From Maribacter_C sp047345145 (GTDB lineage Bacteria; Bacteroidota; Bacteroidia; Flavobacteriales; Flavobacteriaceae), in contig NZ_JBLFER010000003.1 in assembly GCF_047345145.1 (NCBI RefSeq), positions 1 to 64,000 of the forward strand: DNA of 64,000 bases, read 5' to 3'. Of this stretch, positions 34,515-44,736 are shown one piece after another. Every line of letters begins with the position of its first letter. Within the stretch, counting starts at the first letter, position 1. Under the pieces are notes generated by a model. It worked only from the letters and a program-made list of their open reading frames with translations. It ran no database searches and was not told the DNA's origin. The position numbers and the translations under genes were made by a program.

Positions 34515-35660
34515 CTAAAATGGCAGTTGAACAGCGAATCTTAATATTTTATCTACAAGTATTTCATAGTCATCAGGGTTTTGAACAAAATCCATATCTC
34601 CTAAGTCAATAATTAAGTTGTTTTGTTCTGGGTAACTCTTGATAAAGTCGAAATAACCGGAGTTAATTTTCTCAAGGTATTCAGGTTCAATGTTTTGCTC
34701 GTAGTCCCTTCCACGTTTTTTAATGTTTTTCAAAAGCCGTTCGGTAGATTGGTATAGATAGACGTAAATCTTCGGCTTCTTTACTTCCTTATACATCAAA
34801 TTAAAAAGCTTTCTATAAAGTGTAAATTCTTCTTTCTGCAAGGTCACTTGGGCAAAAATCAATGACTTATAAATATCGTAATCGCTAACCATAAAGCTTT
34901 TGAAAAGGTCATACTGCGACGTATCGTCCGTAAATTGTTGATAACGGTCCGCTAGAAAAGACATTTCTAAGGGAAAGGCATAACGCCCTTGGTCTTCATA
35001 GAATTTGGGTAAAAACGGGTTGTCTGCAAAACGCTCTAGGACTAGTTTTCCATTAAAATCTTCCGCTATTTTGTTAGCGAGAGTGGTCTTTCCTGCGCCG
35101 ATATTTCCTTCAATCGCTATAAAATTAGTATGTGCAAAAAGCTCATCCCTATCCTTAAAAAGACGAAACGGAGTTCTTTCGAGTGTCCCCTTATCCCTAC
35201 ATTCCTGTAAAAGATTACGAGAATCTTTGTTTAATACGGGATGATAAAATTGTGGAGCAATATCCGCTAAAGGCCTCAATACGAACTTACGAAAAGGCAG
35301 CTCAGGATGTGGAATTACCAGGTTGTCATTAAATACGGTTTCCTTTTCGTAGTAAAGAATGTCAATATCTATTTTGCGGGGTTCGTAACCATCTTCCTGA
35401 AGACGAACTCTTCCAAGTTGAACCTCAATTTTTAAAAGAACCTCTAGTAGATTTGCTGGAGCTAACCCGGTTTTAATCGTAATACAGATGTTGAAAAAAT
35501 CTTCAGCCTCAAATCCCCATGCGCTACTTTGGTATACCGGGGATATTCTAACCACTTTCCCTACGGTTTGGTGAATAGCAAAGATGGCATCCTGAAGATT
35601 ATTCAGTTTATCATCAATATTACTTCCAAGGGAAAGATGTACGGTTTTGGTTGAGCTCAT
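34515..35660 (-). CDS. folK: FolK-deoxynucleoside kinase fusion protein
   Basis: This bifunctional protein has two enzymes in one chain. I start it at ATG 35660 (381 residues). Residues 1-155 are HPPK/FolK (LSLGSNIDDKLNN at the start and EPRKIDIDILYY near 97), which makes the pyrophosphorylated pterin for folate. Residues about 180-381 are a deoxynucleoside kinase (Walker A EGNIGAGKTTLA near 184, then a DRYQQF segment), which phosphorylates deoxynucleosides. I recall this fusion from other Flavobacteriia. Both products feed nucleotide and one-carbon pools. Confidence 0.9.
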   Translation of the reverse strand: MSSTKTVHLSLGSNIDDKLNNLQDAIFAIHQTVGKVVRISPVYQSSAWGFEAEDFFNICITIKTGLAPANLLEVLLKIEVQLGRVRLQEDGYEPRKIDIDILYYEKETVFNDNLVIPHPELPFRKFVLRPLADIAPQFYHPVLNKDSRNLLQECRDKGTLERTPFRLFKDRDELFAHTNFIAIEGNIGAGKTTLANKIAEDFNGKLVLERFADNPFLPKFYEDQGRYAFPLEMSFLADRYQQFTDDTSQYDLFKSFMVSDYDIYKSLIFAQVTLQKEEFTLYRKLFNLMYKEVKKPKIYVYLYQSTERLLKNIKKRGRDYEQNIEPEYLEKINSGYFDFIKSYPEQNNLIIDLGDMDFVQNPDDYEILVDKILRFAVQLPF

Positions 35661-35733
35661 AATAGGGAGTAACAAAGTAAATAAAACAAATTCACTTTCA
35701 TTATCTTTACAGGATATTTATAACACACCATTT

Positions 35734-37494
35734 ATGAAGTTTTTACGAAATTTTTTGGCAGCCATCTTAGGCTGTCTTGTTGCTTTTGGAATTATCTTTT
35801 TCATGTTTTTCATTTTTGCTAGTTTGTTTGGCAGTGCTGAAGATGGAGTAGCAGTAAAGAAGAATTCAGTTTTAGAGTTGCAACTACAACTTCCTATAAG
35901 TGACTATGTTGGGTCGAATGCTGATGACCCTTTCGGGACACTTTTTCAAGAGTCTCAAGGTCTAGATGAAATTTTGAATGCTATTGAAGTTGCTAAAAAT
36001 GATGATGACATCAAAGGAATTAGTATCAACAACAATTTTACGATGGCAGGTTATGCCCAGACCCAAGAAATTCGAAGAGCACTGCAAGACTTTAAGAACA
36101 CCGGAAAATTCATCTATACCTTTTCTGATTTCTACATGCAGAAAGATTACTATCTGGCCAGTGTTGCAGATTCCATTTTTATAAATCCAGTAGGGGCTAT
36201 TGATTTTAAGGGTTTGGCTTCTGAAGTTCTATTTTTTAAAGACCTTCAAGAGAAGACTGGTGTTAAGATGGAGGTTATCAGACACGGAAAATATAAAAGC
36301 GCCGTTGAGCCTTTTTTAGAGAACGAAATGAGCGATGCGAACCGAACCCAGATTAAGGAATTGATAGGTTCTTTATGGAATTCCATGGTCGAAGAGATTT
36401 CAGATGGGAGAAACATCCTTCCGAAAGATTTAAATCGTATTGCAGATACTTTAGGGGGAAGAACTCCGGAGCTAGCAAAAGCATCTGGACTTATAGACGG
36501 AATCGTTTTTCACGACCAGTATGAGGCCAAATTGAAGTACGCTGTTGATTCAGTGTTGGATAATGATTTGCACATTGTTGCGCTTGATGATTATTTGAAG
36601 CGCTCAAATCCGAAAATGAAGAAATCGGGCAAGGATAAAATTGCTGTAATCTATGCTCAAGGCGAAATCATTTATGGAGAAGGCGGACCGAATCAAATCG
36701 GACAAGGTCTAATGAATGAAGCTATTATTAAGGCCAAGGAAGATGATAAGGTGAAAGCAATTGTTCTACGAGTTGATTCTCCCGGTGGGAGTGCTTTAAC
36801 TTCTGATATCATTTGGCGCGAAATTGAATTGGCTAAAGAAAAGAAACCAGTAGTTGTTTCTATGGGTAATGTTGCTGCTTCTGGTGGGTACTATATCGCC
36901 GCTGGAGCGGATAAGATTTTTGCCGAACCTACAACTATTACAGGCTCAATAGGTGTTTTTGGTACTATTCCGAATATGACCGAGTTGGCAGAAGATATTG
37001 GAATCAATGCCGAACAAGTTGGCACCAACGAAAATTCGGTAGATTATTCGCTTTTTGAGCCGATGACCGATACTTTTAGAAGTACCGTTCAAGAAGGTAT
37101 TGAGGATGTATATGAAACTTTTCTAGACCGGGTTTCTCAAGGTAGGGGAATCACTGTTGCCCAAGCAGATAGCCTAGCGCAAGGTAGAGTGTGGAGTGGA
37201 GTAGATGCGAAGAACAATGGGTTGGTTGATGAATTAGGAAATCTAAACGATGCTATTGAAGAAGCAGCAAAAATGGCAAAAATAGAGGAATACGGAATCA
37301 AGAAATTCCCAAGATATAAAACCGGACTAGAGCAGTTTATGGAAGATTTCGGTGGGGCAGGTGCAAAGGCGAAAAAGAGTATTATCGAAGATGAGATTGG
37401 TGTAGAGGCCTATACTATTTTAAAGCAAGTAAAATCAGCGATGGAACAAAAAGGTCCGCAAGCTAGAATGCCATTTGTGTTGGACATCAAGTAA
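35734..37494 (+). CDS. sppA: Signal peptide peptidase SppA (67K type)
   Basis: This 586-residue membrane protease begins at ATG 35734; a longer frame to 35647 is less likely because it puts 29 polar residues before the membrane helix (FLAAILGCLVAFGIIFFMF). It has two S49 domains, as in E. coli SppA. The catalytic Lys is in VIRHGKYKSAVEP (first half) and the Ser in GNVAASGGYYIAAG (second half). It degrades cleaved signal peptides in the inner membrane. It is divergent from folK, with starts 73 bases apart. Confidence 0.93.
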   Translation: MKFLRNFLAAILGCLVAFGIIFFMFFIFASLFGSAEDGVAVKKNSVLELQLQLPISDYVGSNADDPFGTLFQESQGLDEILNAIEVAKNDDDIKGISINNNFTMAGYAQTQEIRRALQDFKNTGKFIYTFSDFYMQKDYYLASVADSIFINPVGAIDFKGLASEVLFFKDLQEKTGVKMEVIRHGKYKSAVEPFLENEMSDANRTQIKELIGSLWNSMVEEISDGRNILPKDLNRIADTLGGRTPELAKASGLIDGIVFHDQYEAKLKYAVDSVLDNDLHIVALDDYLKRSNPKMKKSGKDKIAVIYAQGEIIYGEGGPNQIGQGLMNEAIIKAKEDDKVKAIVLRVDSPGGSALTSDIIWREIELAKEKKPVVVSMGNVAASGGYYIAAGADKIFAEPTTITGSIGVFGTIPNMTELAEDIGINAEQVGTNENSVDYSLFEPMTDTFRSTVQEGIEDVYETFLDRVSQGRGITVAQADSLAQGRVWSGVDAKNNGLVDELGNLNDAIEEAAKMAKIEEYGIKKFPRYKTGLEQFMEDFGGAGAKAKKSIIEDEIGVEAYTILKQVKSAMEQKGPQARMPFVLDIK

Positions 37495-37565
37495 TAAAAG
37501 AGATTATCCCTTCGAGGGGACTTTAGGGGTGTTTTACGAATGCTTCTTAGTTGCAATGAGTAACA

Positions 37566-38276
37566 ATGACCGCAAAAGATAAAAAACTAGCCTACAAAAT
37601 ATACCTCTATTTAGGAGCTTTATTCATTACCTCCTTAGTAGTTTCGAACCTGATTTTTCAAAAGTTCTTTTATTGGCAGCCTTTTGGTGATATTACCGTT
37701 TTTGGAGCTTCCCTTTTTGAGGTTTCGGTGGGTATTTTGCCCTATCCGATTACTTTTTTAATTACCGATTTGATTTCTGAAATCTTTGGAAAAAAGAAGG
37801 CAAACGAAATCGTTACTGCCGGTATTTTTGCTTCCTTCTTTTCCATGGGAATTATTCTCCTTGCTGATATCGCTCCAGCGATTGAAGGCTCTCCGATTGA
37901 TGATGCAACATTTACAAAAGTCTTTGCTTTATCTCCGATTGCGGTTTTGGCATCAATGATTGCCTATTTATTGGCACAATACGTTGATATTGCGATTTAC
38001 CATTTCTGGAAAAACCTTACCAAAGGAAAACACCTGTGGCTTCGGAATAACTTCTCCACTTTTCTATCACAATTCATCGATACCTTTACAGTCGTCGGTT
38101 TGCTGTGTACTTTTGGCGTATTACCTTGGGATATTTTCTTCGGACTCGTAGTCAGCGGTTTTCTTTTTAAGGTTTTTATAGCATTTATCGACACCCCTTT
38201 CCTCTATTTCTTCGTATATCTCCTAAGAAAACGATTTGGTCTTAAAATCGGGGAGGAAATTAACTTGGATATTTAG
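37566..38276 (+). CDS. Queuosine precursor transporter (YhhQ/VUT family)
   Basis: This 236-residue protein has about six hydrophobic helices and the family motifs PFGDITVFGASLFEVSVGIL and ITDLISEIFGKKKAN. YhhQ proteins import queuosine precursors such as preQ0 or preQ1 for tRNA modification. The FLSQFIDTFTVVG segment is also typical. It is a single gene between sppA and the AsmA-like gene. Confidence 0.9.
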   Translation: MTAKDKKLAYKIYLYLGALFITSLVVSNLIFQKFFYWQPFGDITVFGASLFEVSVGILPYPITFLITDLISEIFGKKKANEIVTAGIFASFFSMGIILLADIAPAIEGSPIDDATFTKVFALSPIAVLASMIAYLLAQYVDIAIYHFWKNLTKGKHLWLRNNFSTFLSQFIDTFTVVGLLCTFGVLPWDIFFGLVVSGFLFKVFIAFIDTPFLYFFVYLLRKRFGLKIGEEINLDI

Positions 38277-38339
38277 TCCGTTTTTTAAAATATTCTGTCT
38301 TCCCGAGAGTTATAGACGTAGGTAAAATCTTATGTGATT

Positions 38340-41084
38340 ATGGGAAAGAAAATCTTGAAGATTATTGGTGTTCTTTTGTTGTTGGTAGTTGGTGTATTGA
38401 TTGCCGCACCTTTTATTCTAGAGGCTAAGATTGGCGATATCATAAAGAACAATGTCAACAATAATGTCGATGCAACGCTTGACTTTTCAGATGCTAATTT
38501 AAGTCTGATTAGCAGCTTCCCAGATGCTGAGGTTTCGCTTACTGACATTACCTTGTTGAATAAAGTTCCTTTTGAAGGTGACACACTGTTTGCTGCAAAG
38601 CAAGTGGATTTGAAAATGGGCATCCGTCAGCTTTTCAAAAATGAAAATGAATCCATTGCAATTGAAAGCCTATTTATTGATGGCGCAAATCTCAATATTG
38701 TAGTGGATGAAACTGAAAATGCCAATTACGATATTGGTAATGATTCGGGCACCGAAAGTGAGTCCACAGAAGAATTGACCGGATTTCAGTTGGATATGAA
38801 ATCTTACGAAATCATAAACTCGAATATCTCTTATTTGGATAAGTCCTCGGGAATGTCCTTTGAACTTTCAAACCTGCAACATGAAGGAAAAGGAGACCTT
38901 TCCCTAGCATCTTCTGAATTAGACACGCATACGGAGGCTTTGGTTTCTTTCGAAATGGATAGCACGAATTATCTCAATGAAAATAGAGTGCTCCTAGATG
39001 CGGTAATCGGTATTGATTTGGAAGCTAGTAAATATACTTTCCTGAAGAATGAAGCAGTCATAAATCAGTTGCCTTTGGTTTTTGACGGATTTGTGAAAGT
39101 GAATGAGAACAATCAAGAAGTAGACATCAGTTTTAAAACGCTTTCTTCGGAGTTTAAGAATTTCCTAGCAGTTATTCCCCAAGAGTATTCAAAGAACATT
39201 GAAAACGTTCAAACTACCGGAGATTTTATGTTGGAAGGGAATTTCGAAGGAATTGTTGATGATTCTTACATCCCGAGGTTTCATATCGGAATCAACTCAG
39301 ATAATGCTTCTTTTAAATATCCTGATTTGCCAAAATCGGTTCGTAATGTTTTTATCGATGTTGACATTGTCAACAAAACGGGCGTTTCCGAAGATACCTA
39401 TGTCGATATCGGAAAGCTTTCCTTTATGATTGATGAGGACAAATTCAATATGGTTGCGAAAATCAATGAGTTGATGGGCAACACCAAAGTCAATGCACAT
39501 TTGGATGGAAAAATGAACTTGGCCAATATCGAGCAAGCGTATCCGGTTCCCACAGATTTAGATTTAAAAGGAAATCTAGATGCAGATATTACGACGGCCT
39601 TCGATATGGCTTCCGTAGAAAAACATCAATACGAGAAAACGGAGACTACTGGAAAAATGAGTTTGAAGGATTTTGAATACAATTCTGAAGAACTCGTAAA
39701 TCCTGTAAAACTAAAATCTACGGCACTGACATTTAATCCGAAGACGGTTACTCTGAATGAATTGGAAGGGACTACCGGTAAAACTGATTTCAATGCAACG
39801 GGTACTATAAAAAATCTTCTCGGTTATATGTTCAATGATGAAAAGGTAGAAGGAGATTTCGATTTGAAGTCAGATACTTTTGCTTTAAACGATTTTATGA
39901 CTGCGGATGAAACTTCAGGCGGAGAAATAAATTCAGAAGGTGATTCGACAAGCACTCCAGATGCAGAAATCAAAATACCATCCTTTTTAGATGCCAATAT
40001 CAATGCCTCTGCTAAAACGGTTTTGTATGATGATTTGGTTTTAAAAGATGTCAAAGGAAATCTCAGAATTAAGGATGAGAAGGCAACATTAAGTAATATG
40101 ACAACTTCCATTTTCAATGGAAAAATGGCTTTTGATGGGGAAGTATCTACCAAAACAGAGACCCCGACTTTCAATATGAAATTGGGAATGGATCAATTAG
40201 AGATAGGAGAAACCTTCCAATCATTGGAGCTCTTTAAAGTATTGGCTCCAGTAGCTGAAATCCTAAAAGGAAAACTTAATTCCGACATTGAATTATCTGG
40301 AGCGTTGACTGATGATTTCACTCCAGATTTATTGACGCTAAGTGGTGATATGTTGGCGAACATATTTACAAAAGATGTCGATGCTTCATCGGCGCCAATG
40401 TTAGCAGCCCTAGCGAGTAAATTGGATTTTATCGACTTAAAACAATTGAATCTGAATGATTTAAAAACGAAACTTTCCTTTAAAGATGGTTTGGTTAGTG
40501 TAAAGCCTTTTACCCTAAACTATAAAGATATTGCTATCAATATCGATGGCGGTCATTCCTTTGATAGAAAAATGAACTACAAAGCATCAATGGAGGTGCC
40601 TGCGAAATATCTAGGAAGCGAAGTAACCAATTTAATCGCTAAAATTGATGACGGTCAATTGGATAATTTAACCATACCGGTAGTTGCCAATATTGGAGGG
40701 GATTATAATAGTCCGAATGTGACTACCGATTTGACCTCTGGTATCAAGACCTTGACATCTCGTTTGATTGAAATTCAAAAGCAAAAACTCATCAACAAAG
40801 GAAAAGATAAAGCCACCGAATTATTGACTGATGTTTTAGGTGGAAACTCCAAAGAAGAAGATTCAACCAAAACCGAGGACCCAACCAAGGACGCGGTCAA
40901 AGATGTTTTAGGTGGAATACTTGGGAAGGACAAAAAAGATACCACGGCAACCAAAACGGATTCTATCCCTTCAAAAACAGAGGAAGATGTAGTTAAAGAA
41001 AAAGCCAAAGATATAATAGGAGGATTTTTGGGGAGAAAAAAGAAAAAGGACACTGTAGACGAAAAGAAAGATTCAATAAACTGA
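38340..41084 (+). CDS. AsmA-like outer membrane biogenesis protein
   Basis: This 914-residue protein has one N-terminal membrane helix (residues about 5-24) and a long beta-rich body with an AsmA-like C-terminal region (FNGKMAFDGEVS to LNLNDLKTKLSFKDGLV, about 590-720). AsmA proteins bridge the envelope and are linked to lipid transport. I use the ATG at 38340 and not the GTG six bases earlier. The last 90 residues carry low-complexity copies of a KDVLGGILGK-like unit (VLGG, VLGGILGK, IIGGFLGR). It is convergent with the DUF2797 gene, separated by one base. Confidence 0.85.
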   Translation: MGKKILKIIGVLLLLVVGVLIAAPFILEAKIGDIIKNNVNNNVDATLDFSDANLSLISSFPDAEVSLTDITLLNKVPFEGDTLFAAKQVDLKMGIRQLFKNENESIAIESLFIDGANLNIVVDETENANYDIGNDSGTESESTEELTGFQLDMKSYEIINSNISYLDKSSGMSFELSNLQHEGKGDLSLASSELDTHTEALVSFEMDSTNYLNENRVLLDAVIGIDLEASKYTFLKNEAVINQLPLVFDGFVKVNENNQEVDISFKTLSSEFKNFLAVIPQEYSKNIENVQTTGDFMLEGNFEGIVDDSYIPRFHIGINSDNASFKYPDLPKSVRNVFIDVDIVNKTGVSEDTYVDIGKLSFMIDEDKFNMVAKINELMGNTKVNAHLDGKMNLANIEQAYPVPTDLDLKGNLDADITTAFDMASVEKHQYEKTETTGKMSLKDFEYNSEELVNPVKLKSTALTFNPKTVTLNELEGTTGKTDFNATGTIKNLLGYMFNDEKVEGDFDLKSDTFALNDFMTADETSGGEINSEGDSTSTPDAEIKIPSFLDANINASAKTVLYDDLVLKDVKGNLRIKDEKATLSNMTTSIFNGKMAFDGEVSTKTETPTFNMKLGMDQLEIGETFQSLELFKVLAPVAEILKGKLNSDIELSGALTDDFTPDLLTLSGDMLANIFTKDVDASSAPMLAALASKLDFIDLKQLNLNDLKTKLSFKDGLVSVKPFTLNYKDIAINIDGGHSFDRKMNYKASMEVPAKYLGSEVTNLIAKIDDGQLDNLTIPVVANIGGDYNSPNVTTDLTSGIKTLTSRLIEIQKQKLINKGKDKATELLTDVLGGNSKEEDSTKTEDPTKDAVKDVLGGILGKDKKDTTATKTDSIPSKTEEDVVKEKAKDIIGGFLGRKKKKDTVDEKKDSIN

Positions 41085-41085
41085 T

Positions 41086-41880
41086 TTAAGAAACTCCTAA
41101 ACCAACATAATACCCCTCGCTCCCACGAACATTAAAAACGGTATTATCCTCAAAGATCAGGTACTGCCCTTTAATCCCTTTTAAGACCCCTTCAAATTCA
41201 GGAGTTTTAGACAAATTTAAACTTTTCACTTTCTCAGGATATTGTAAAACAGGAAATTCCAAATGTGTTTCTCCGTTATTATCCAAAAAGTACTCCTGCG
41301 CTTCTGCCGGAATGTATTGCTTGAGTTTACTTCGCCATTCCACCAAGTTTTCATCTTCAACCGAATTGGTTAGCATCTTACGCCAATTGGTTTTGTCTCC
41401 AATATGGTCTTTAAGGGCTACTTCGGTAATTCCTGCCAAATAGCGATTGGGGACTTCAACTATTTCAATCGCTTCGTGTGCGCCTTGGTCAATCCATCGT
41501 GTCGGGACTTGTGTCTTACGTGTCACTCCAACTTTGATATTGCTAGAGTTTGCCAAGTAAACAATATGCGGTTGTAATTGCACTTTCTTTTCATATTCCA
41601 AATCGCGGTCTTCTTTTCCTAAGTGGGCAGTACTCAATTCAGGGCGCATGATCCAATCGCCAGCCGATGGAATTTCGTAAAAACAACTTTTGCAGAAACC
41701 TTGGCGATAAATGGGTCTATCGTTTCCACAATTCAAACATTGGAATTTGATAAAATTGATTTTCAAGGTCTTGTTTAGTACCTGATTCACATTGAGAAAA
41801 TCATCATTGAAAACCATATAATATTGAATCGGACTCCCGATTTCAGTCTGCATTTTTCGTAATACACCTTCGTACTGCAT
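41086..41880 (-). CDS. DUF2797 protein
   Basis: This 264-residue protein belongs to DUF2797, of unknown function. A zinc-finger-like CxxC...CxxC pair (CLNCG and CKSCF, about 48-69) sits ahead of a segment (HIVYLANSSNIKVGVTRKTQ, about 105-124, then RWIDQGA) that resembles the GIY-YIG nuclease core. I infer a possible nucleic-acid role only from that resemblance. Its 3' end nearly meets the AsmA-like stop, and its promoter faces the GH3 gene. Confidence 0.8.
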   Translation of the reverse strand: MQYEGVLRKMQTEIGSPIQYYMVFNDDFLNVNQVLNKTLKINFIKFQCLNCGNDRPIYRQGFCKSCFYEIPSAGDWIMRPELSTAHLGKEDRDLEYEKKVQLQPHIVYLANSSNIKVGVTRKTQVPTRWIDQGAHEAIEIVEVPNRYLAGITEVALKDHIGDKTNWRKMLTNSVEDENLVEWRSKLKQYIPAEAQEYFLDNNGETHLEFPVLQYPEKVKSLNLSKTPEFEGVLKGIKGQYLIFEDNTVFNVRGSEGYYVGLGVS

Positions 41881-41997
41881 ATTTTTTATTTTCTCTCTCT
41901 CTTAGGAGAGGCTTAGGGTGTGTGTAAATCTAATTTGAAAATGATAAGTATTAAAGCTATTTTTAGCTACACAACTTAATAGCCAAAGATACCCAAA

Positions 41998-43512
41998 ATG
42001 CCAATACCTTTATTCAATTCTATTGCCTCGTGGTTGCTGAAAAAGCGCTATCATCAGATAGAACTTTTTTTGAAATACCCGGCTGAGGTACAAGAAGAGG
42101 TTTTGGAGCAACTCTTGGAAATCGCCGAAGATACAGAGATTGGCAAACGATATGATTTTGAATCTATAGAGAATTACAAAACCTTTCGAGAACGCGTTCC
42201 TATCATATCTTATGAAGATATGGAACCCAATATAGAACGAACGCGTCGTGGGGAGCAAAATGTATTTTGGCCGACTTCTATAAAATGGTTTGCGAAAAGT
42301 AGCGGTACAACGAACGCGAAGAGTAAGTTTATTCCAGTAAGTGCCGAAGCCTTGGAAGATTGTCACTACAAATCCGGTAAAGATATGTTGTGCCTCTATT
42401 TGAACAACAATGAGAACTCTCAGCTTTTCACTGGTAAAGGTCTTCGCCTGGGAGGTAGTAAACAACTATATGAAGACAATGGTTCTTCCTTTGGAGACCT
42501 CTCTGCGATTTTAATTGATAATATGCCACTTTGGGCAGAATTCAGTAGTACACCCAGTAATAAAGTTTCTTTGATGGGGGAGTGGGAGTCAAAACTCATG
42601 GCCATTATTGAAGAGAGTACTCGTGAAAATGTTACCAGCTTAGCAGGAGTTCCTTCTTGGATGCTTGTACTTCTAAACAAAGTATTGGAAGAAACCGGAA
42701 AAGACCACTTGTTTCAAGTCTGGGAAAATCTGGAAGTCTATTTTCATGGAGGCGTTAGTTTCAATCCTTATAAAGAACAGTATCAGAATTTGCTCCCTAG
42801 AAAGAGTTTTAAATATTATGAAATCTATAATGCTTCCGAAGGCTTTTTTGCTATCCAAGACCGCAACAACGCCGATGATTTGTTGTTGATGTTGGATTAC
42901 GGAATCTTCTACGAGTTCATTCCTATGGATGTATACGGTTCTGAAACAGAACAAGCCATTCCTCTTTGGGAGGTACAAAAAGATATTAACTACGCCATAA
43001 TTATTACTACAAATGCGGGGTTATGGCGTTACAAGATTGGTGATACGGTCCGATTTACTTCCACAAATCCCTATCGAATTAAAGTAACTGGTCGTACCAA
43101 ACACCATATCAATGTGTTCGGGGAGGAATTGATTATTGAAAATGCGGAAGAGGCTTTGAAAAGTGTATGTAGTAAGACTGGCGCAGAAATCAAAGACTAT
43201 ACGGCTGGCCCAATTTTTATGGTGGGTAAAGAAAAAGGCGCCCACGAATGGATTATAGAATTCAGAAAACCTCCGGAGAAGCTAGATTACTTTACGGAGA
43301 TATTTGATAACGCTTTGAAATCTTTGAATTCTGATTATGAAGCAAAACGGTACAATAACACCACTTTAAATATGCCATCAGTTCATATGGCACGTGAGAA
43401 TCTTTTTTATGATTGGCTCAAGTCGAAAGATAAACTTGGTGGGCAACATAAGATACCAAGACTTAGTAATAAACGTGATTACATTGAGGAGCTTTTAAAC
43501 ATGAATTCCTAG
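41998..43512 (+). CDS. GH3-family acyl-acid amido synthetase-like protein
   Basis: This 504-residue protein matches the GH3 family, best known in plants for joining auxin or jasmonate to amino acids. ATP-binding motifs are visible: FAKSSGTTNAKSKFIP (about 99-114), YFHGGVSFNPYKEQY (about 248-262), YYEIYNASEGFFAIQD (about 272-287) and YKIGDTVRF (about 344-352). Bacterial members are common in Bacteroidota with unknown substrates. It is followed three bases later by an AraC regulator, with which it may be co-transcribed. Confidence 0.87.
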   Translation: MPIPLFNSIASWLLKKRYHQIELFLKYPAEVQEEVLEQLLEIAEDTEIGKRYDFESIENYKTFRERVPIISYEDMEPNIERTRRGEQNVFWPTSIKWFAKSSGTTNAKSKFIPVSAEALEDCHYKSGKDMLCLYLNNNENSQLFTGKGLRLGGSKQLYEDNGSSFGDLSAILIDNMPLWAEFSSTPSNKVSLMGEWESKLMAIIEESTRENVTSLAGVPSWMLVLLNKVLEETGKDHLFQVWENLEVYFHGGVSFNPYKEQYQNLLPRKSFKYYEIYNASEGFFAIQDRNNADDLLLMLDYGIFYEFIPMDVYGSETEQAIPLWEVQKDINYAIIITTNAGLWRYKIGDTVRFTSTNPYRIKVTGRTKHHINVFGEELIIENAEEALKSVCSKTGAEIKDYTAGPIFMVGKEKGAHEWIIEFRKPPEKLDYFTEIFDNALKSLNSDYEAKRYNNTTLNMPSVHMARENLFYDWLKSKDKLGGQHKIPRLSNKRDYIEELLNMNS

Positions 43513-43515
43513 CCT

Positions 43516-44640
43516 ATGACTGCTGTATTCAATTTTTTGATGATAGCAGGTTCAATTCAGGGATTCATTTTTAATGCAGCAACATTGCTTTCACGAAAGA
43601 AGATAGAATCTCCGGTTCTTTTTTTGAACCTCTTTGTTTTCTTTCTATCCCTGAACAATTTGCAGTCTTGGTTAATTGATAAAGACTTTATACCCTATGC
43701 CTACTATACAATTCCTTTTTACGTGCTTTTGGCGCCAATGTTTCATGCGTTTTTGGTCAATTACCTTGGTATAGAAGAAAAACAGAAACCTTTTTTTAAG
43801 CTCACTGCTTTTGTATTTATTTTGGAACTGGTAGCAAGGGGAATCGTAATCTATAAAATAAAAAATGGAGCTCTAGACAGTCAATACATTGAACTGTACA
43901 ATGCCATTGAGGATGCAGTTACGCTGTGTTTCTCCGTATTTATATTTTACCATGTTTTGAAAGTTCTTTTTAGGTATCAAAAGTTATATGCCTCTATCTT
44001 AACGTATGATGATTTAAAATGGATTAAACGCCTGATTCAATTGGGAGGTGTTGTTTTGATTTTATGGGGAATTGCGGTGCTATTGAATTTTGTGTCAGAA
44101 ACAATAAAAGCACCCTATAGTTATTATCCATTGCGTTTAGGGACTTCTATTTTTATCTACTGGATAGGATATCAAGGTTTCTTTAGATTCGTTATCCTTC
44201 AGGATAGAAAAAGCCTTAGAAAGAAAATAAGGGAAGCGAGTAAAACTCCTGAGTCATTATCTACACACAAAAAAACAGACTTTAAAAAGGAGGGGCGGGA
44301 AAGTTTGGCCTTTAATAAAATGAATAATTATGTGGTTAATAATCAAAAATATTTAGATCCTTATTTAAGTTTAGAAAAACTATCCGAAGAATTGGAAATA
44401 AGCACAAGTAAGCTTTCTATGTTGATTAATCAGCTCAGCGGAAAAAACTTTTCGGATTACATTAACTCGCTACGTGTCACTGATGCGAAGAAATTGCTAT
44501 CGAATCCAGATTTTGAAGCCTATACTATCGTTTCCATTGGATTAGAATGCGGATTCAATTCGAAATCTACCTTTTATTCCGCTTTTAAGAAATTTACAGG
44601 GCAAACCCCTACTGCGTATAGAAAATCTGCTTCCAAGTAG
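43516..44640 (+). CDS. AraC-family regulator with membrane N-terminus
   Basis: This 374-residue protein has about seven hydrophobic helices (residues about 1-235) and a C-terminal AraC DNA-binding domain (LSLEKLSEELEISTSKLSML to ECGFNSKSTFYSAFKKFTGQ, about 285-370). Such membrane-bound regulators probably sense a signal at the membrane. The three-base gap to the GH3 gene suggests a shared transcript; regulation of GH3 or of the downstream small outer-membrane gene is an inference. Confidence 0.87.
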   Translation: MTAVFNFLMIAGSIQGFIFNAATLLSRKKIESPVLFLNLFVFFLSLNNLQSWLIDKDFIPYAYYTIPFYVLLAPMFHAFLVNYLGIEEKQKPFFKLTAFVFILELVARGIVIYKIKNGALDSQYIELYNAIEDAVTLCFSVFIFYHVLKVLFRYQKLYASILTYDDLKWIKRLIQLGGVVLILWGIAVLLNFVSETIKAPYSYYPLRLGTSIFIYWIGYQGFFRFVILQDRKSLRKKIREASKTPESLSTHKKTDFKKEGRESLAFNKMNNYVVNNQKYLDPYLSLEKLSEELEISTSKLSMLINQLSGKNFSDYINSLRVTDAKKLLSNPDFEAYTIVSIGLECGFNSKSTFYSAFKKFTGQTPTAYRKSASK

Positions 44641-44736
44641 TAGATAAGATTATCCGAATTCTTACAACTCGGACAATTTCGGACATTCTATTTCACTTCC
44701 TGATCTAGTTTTGAGGAAACTTTAAAACTAGAAATT

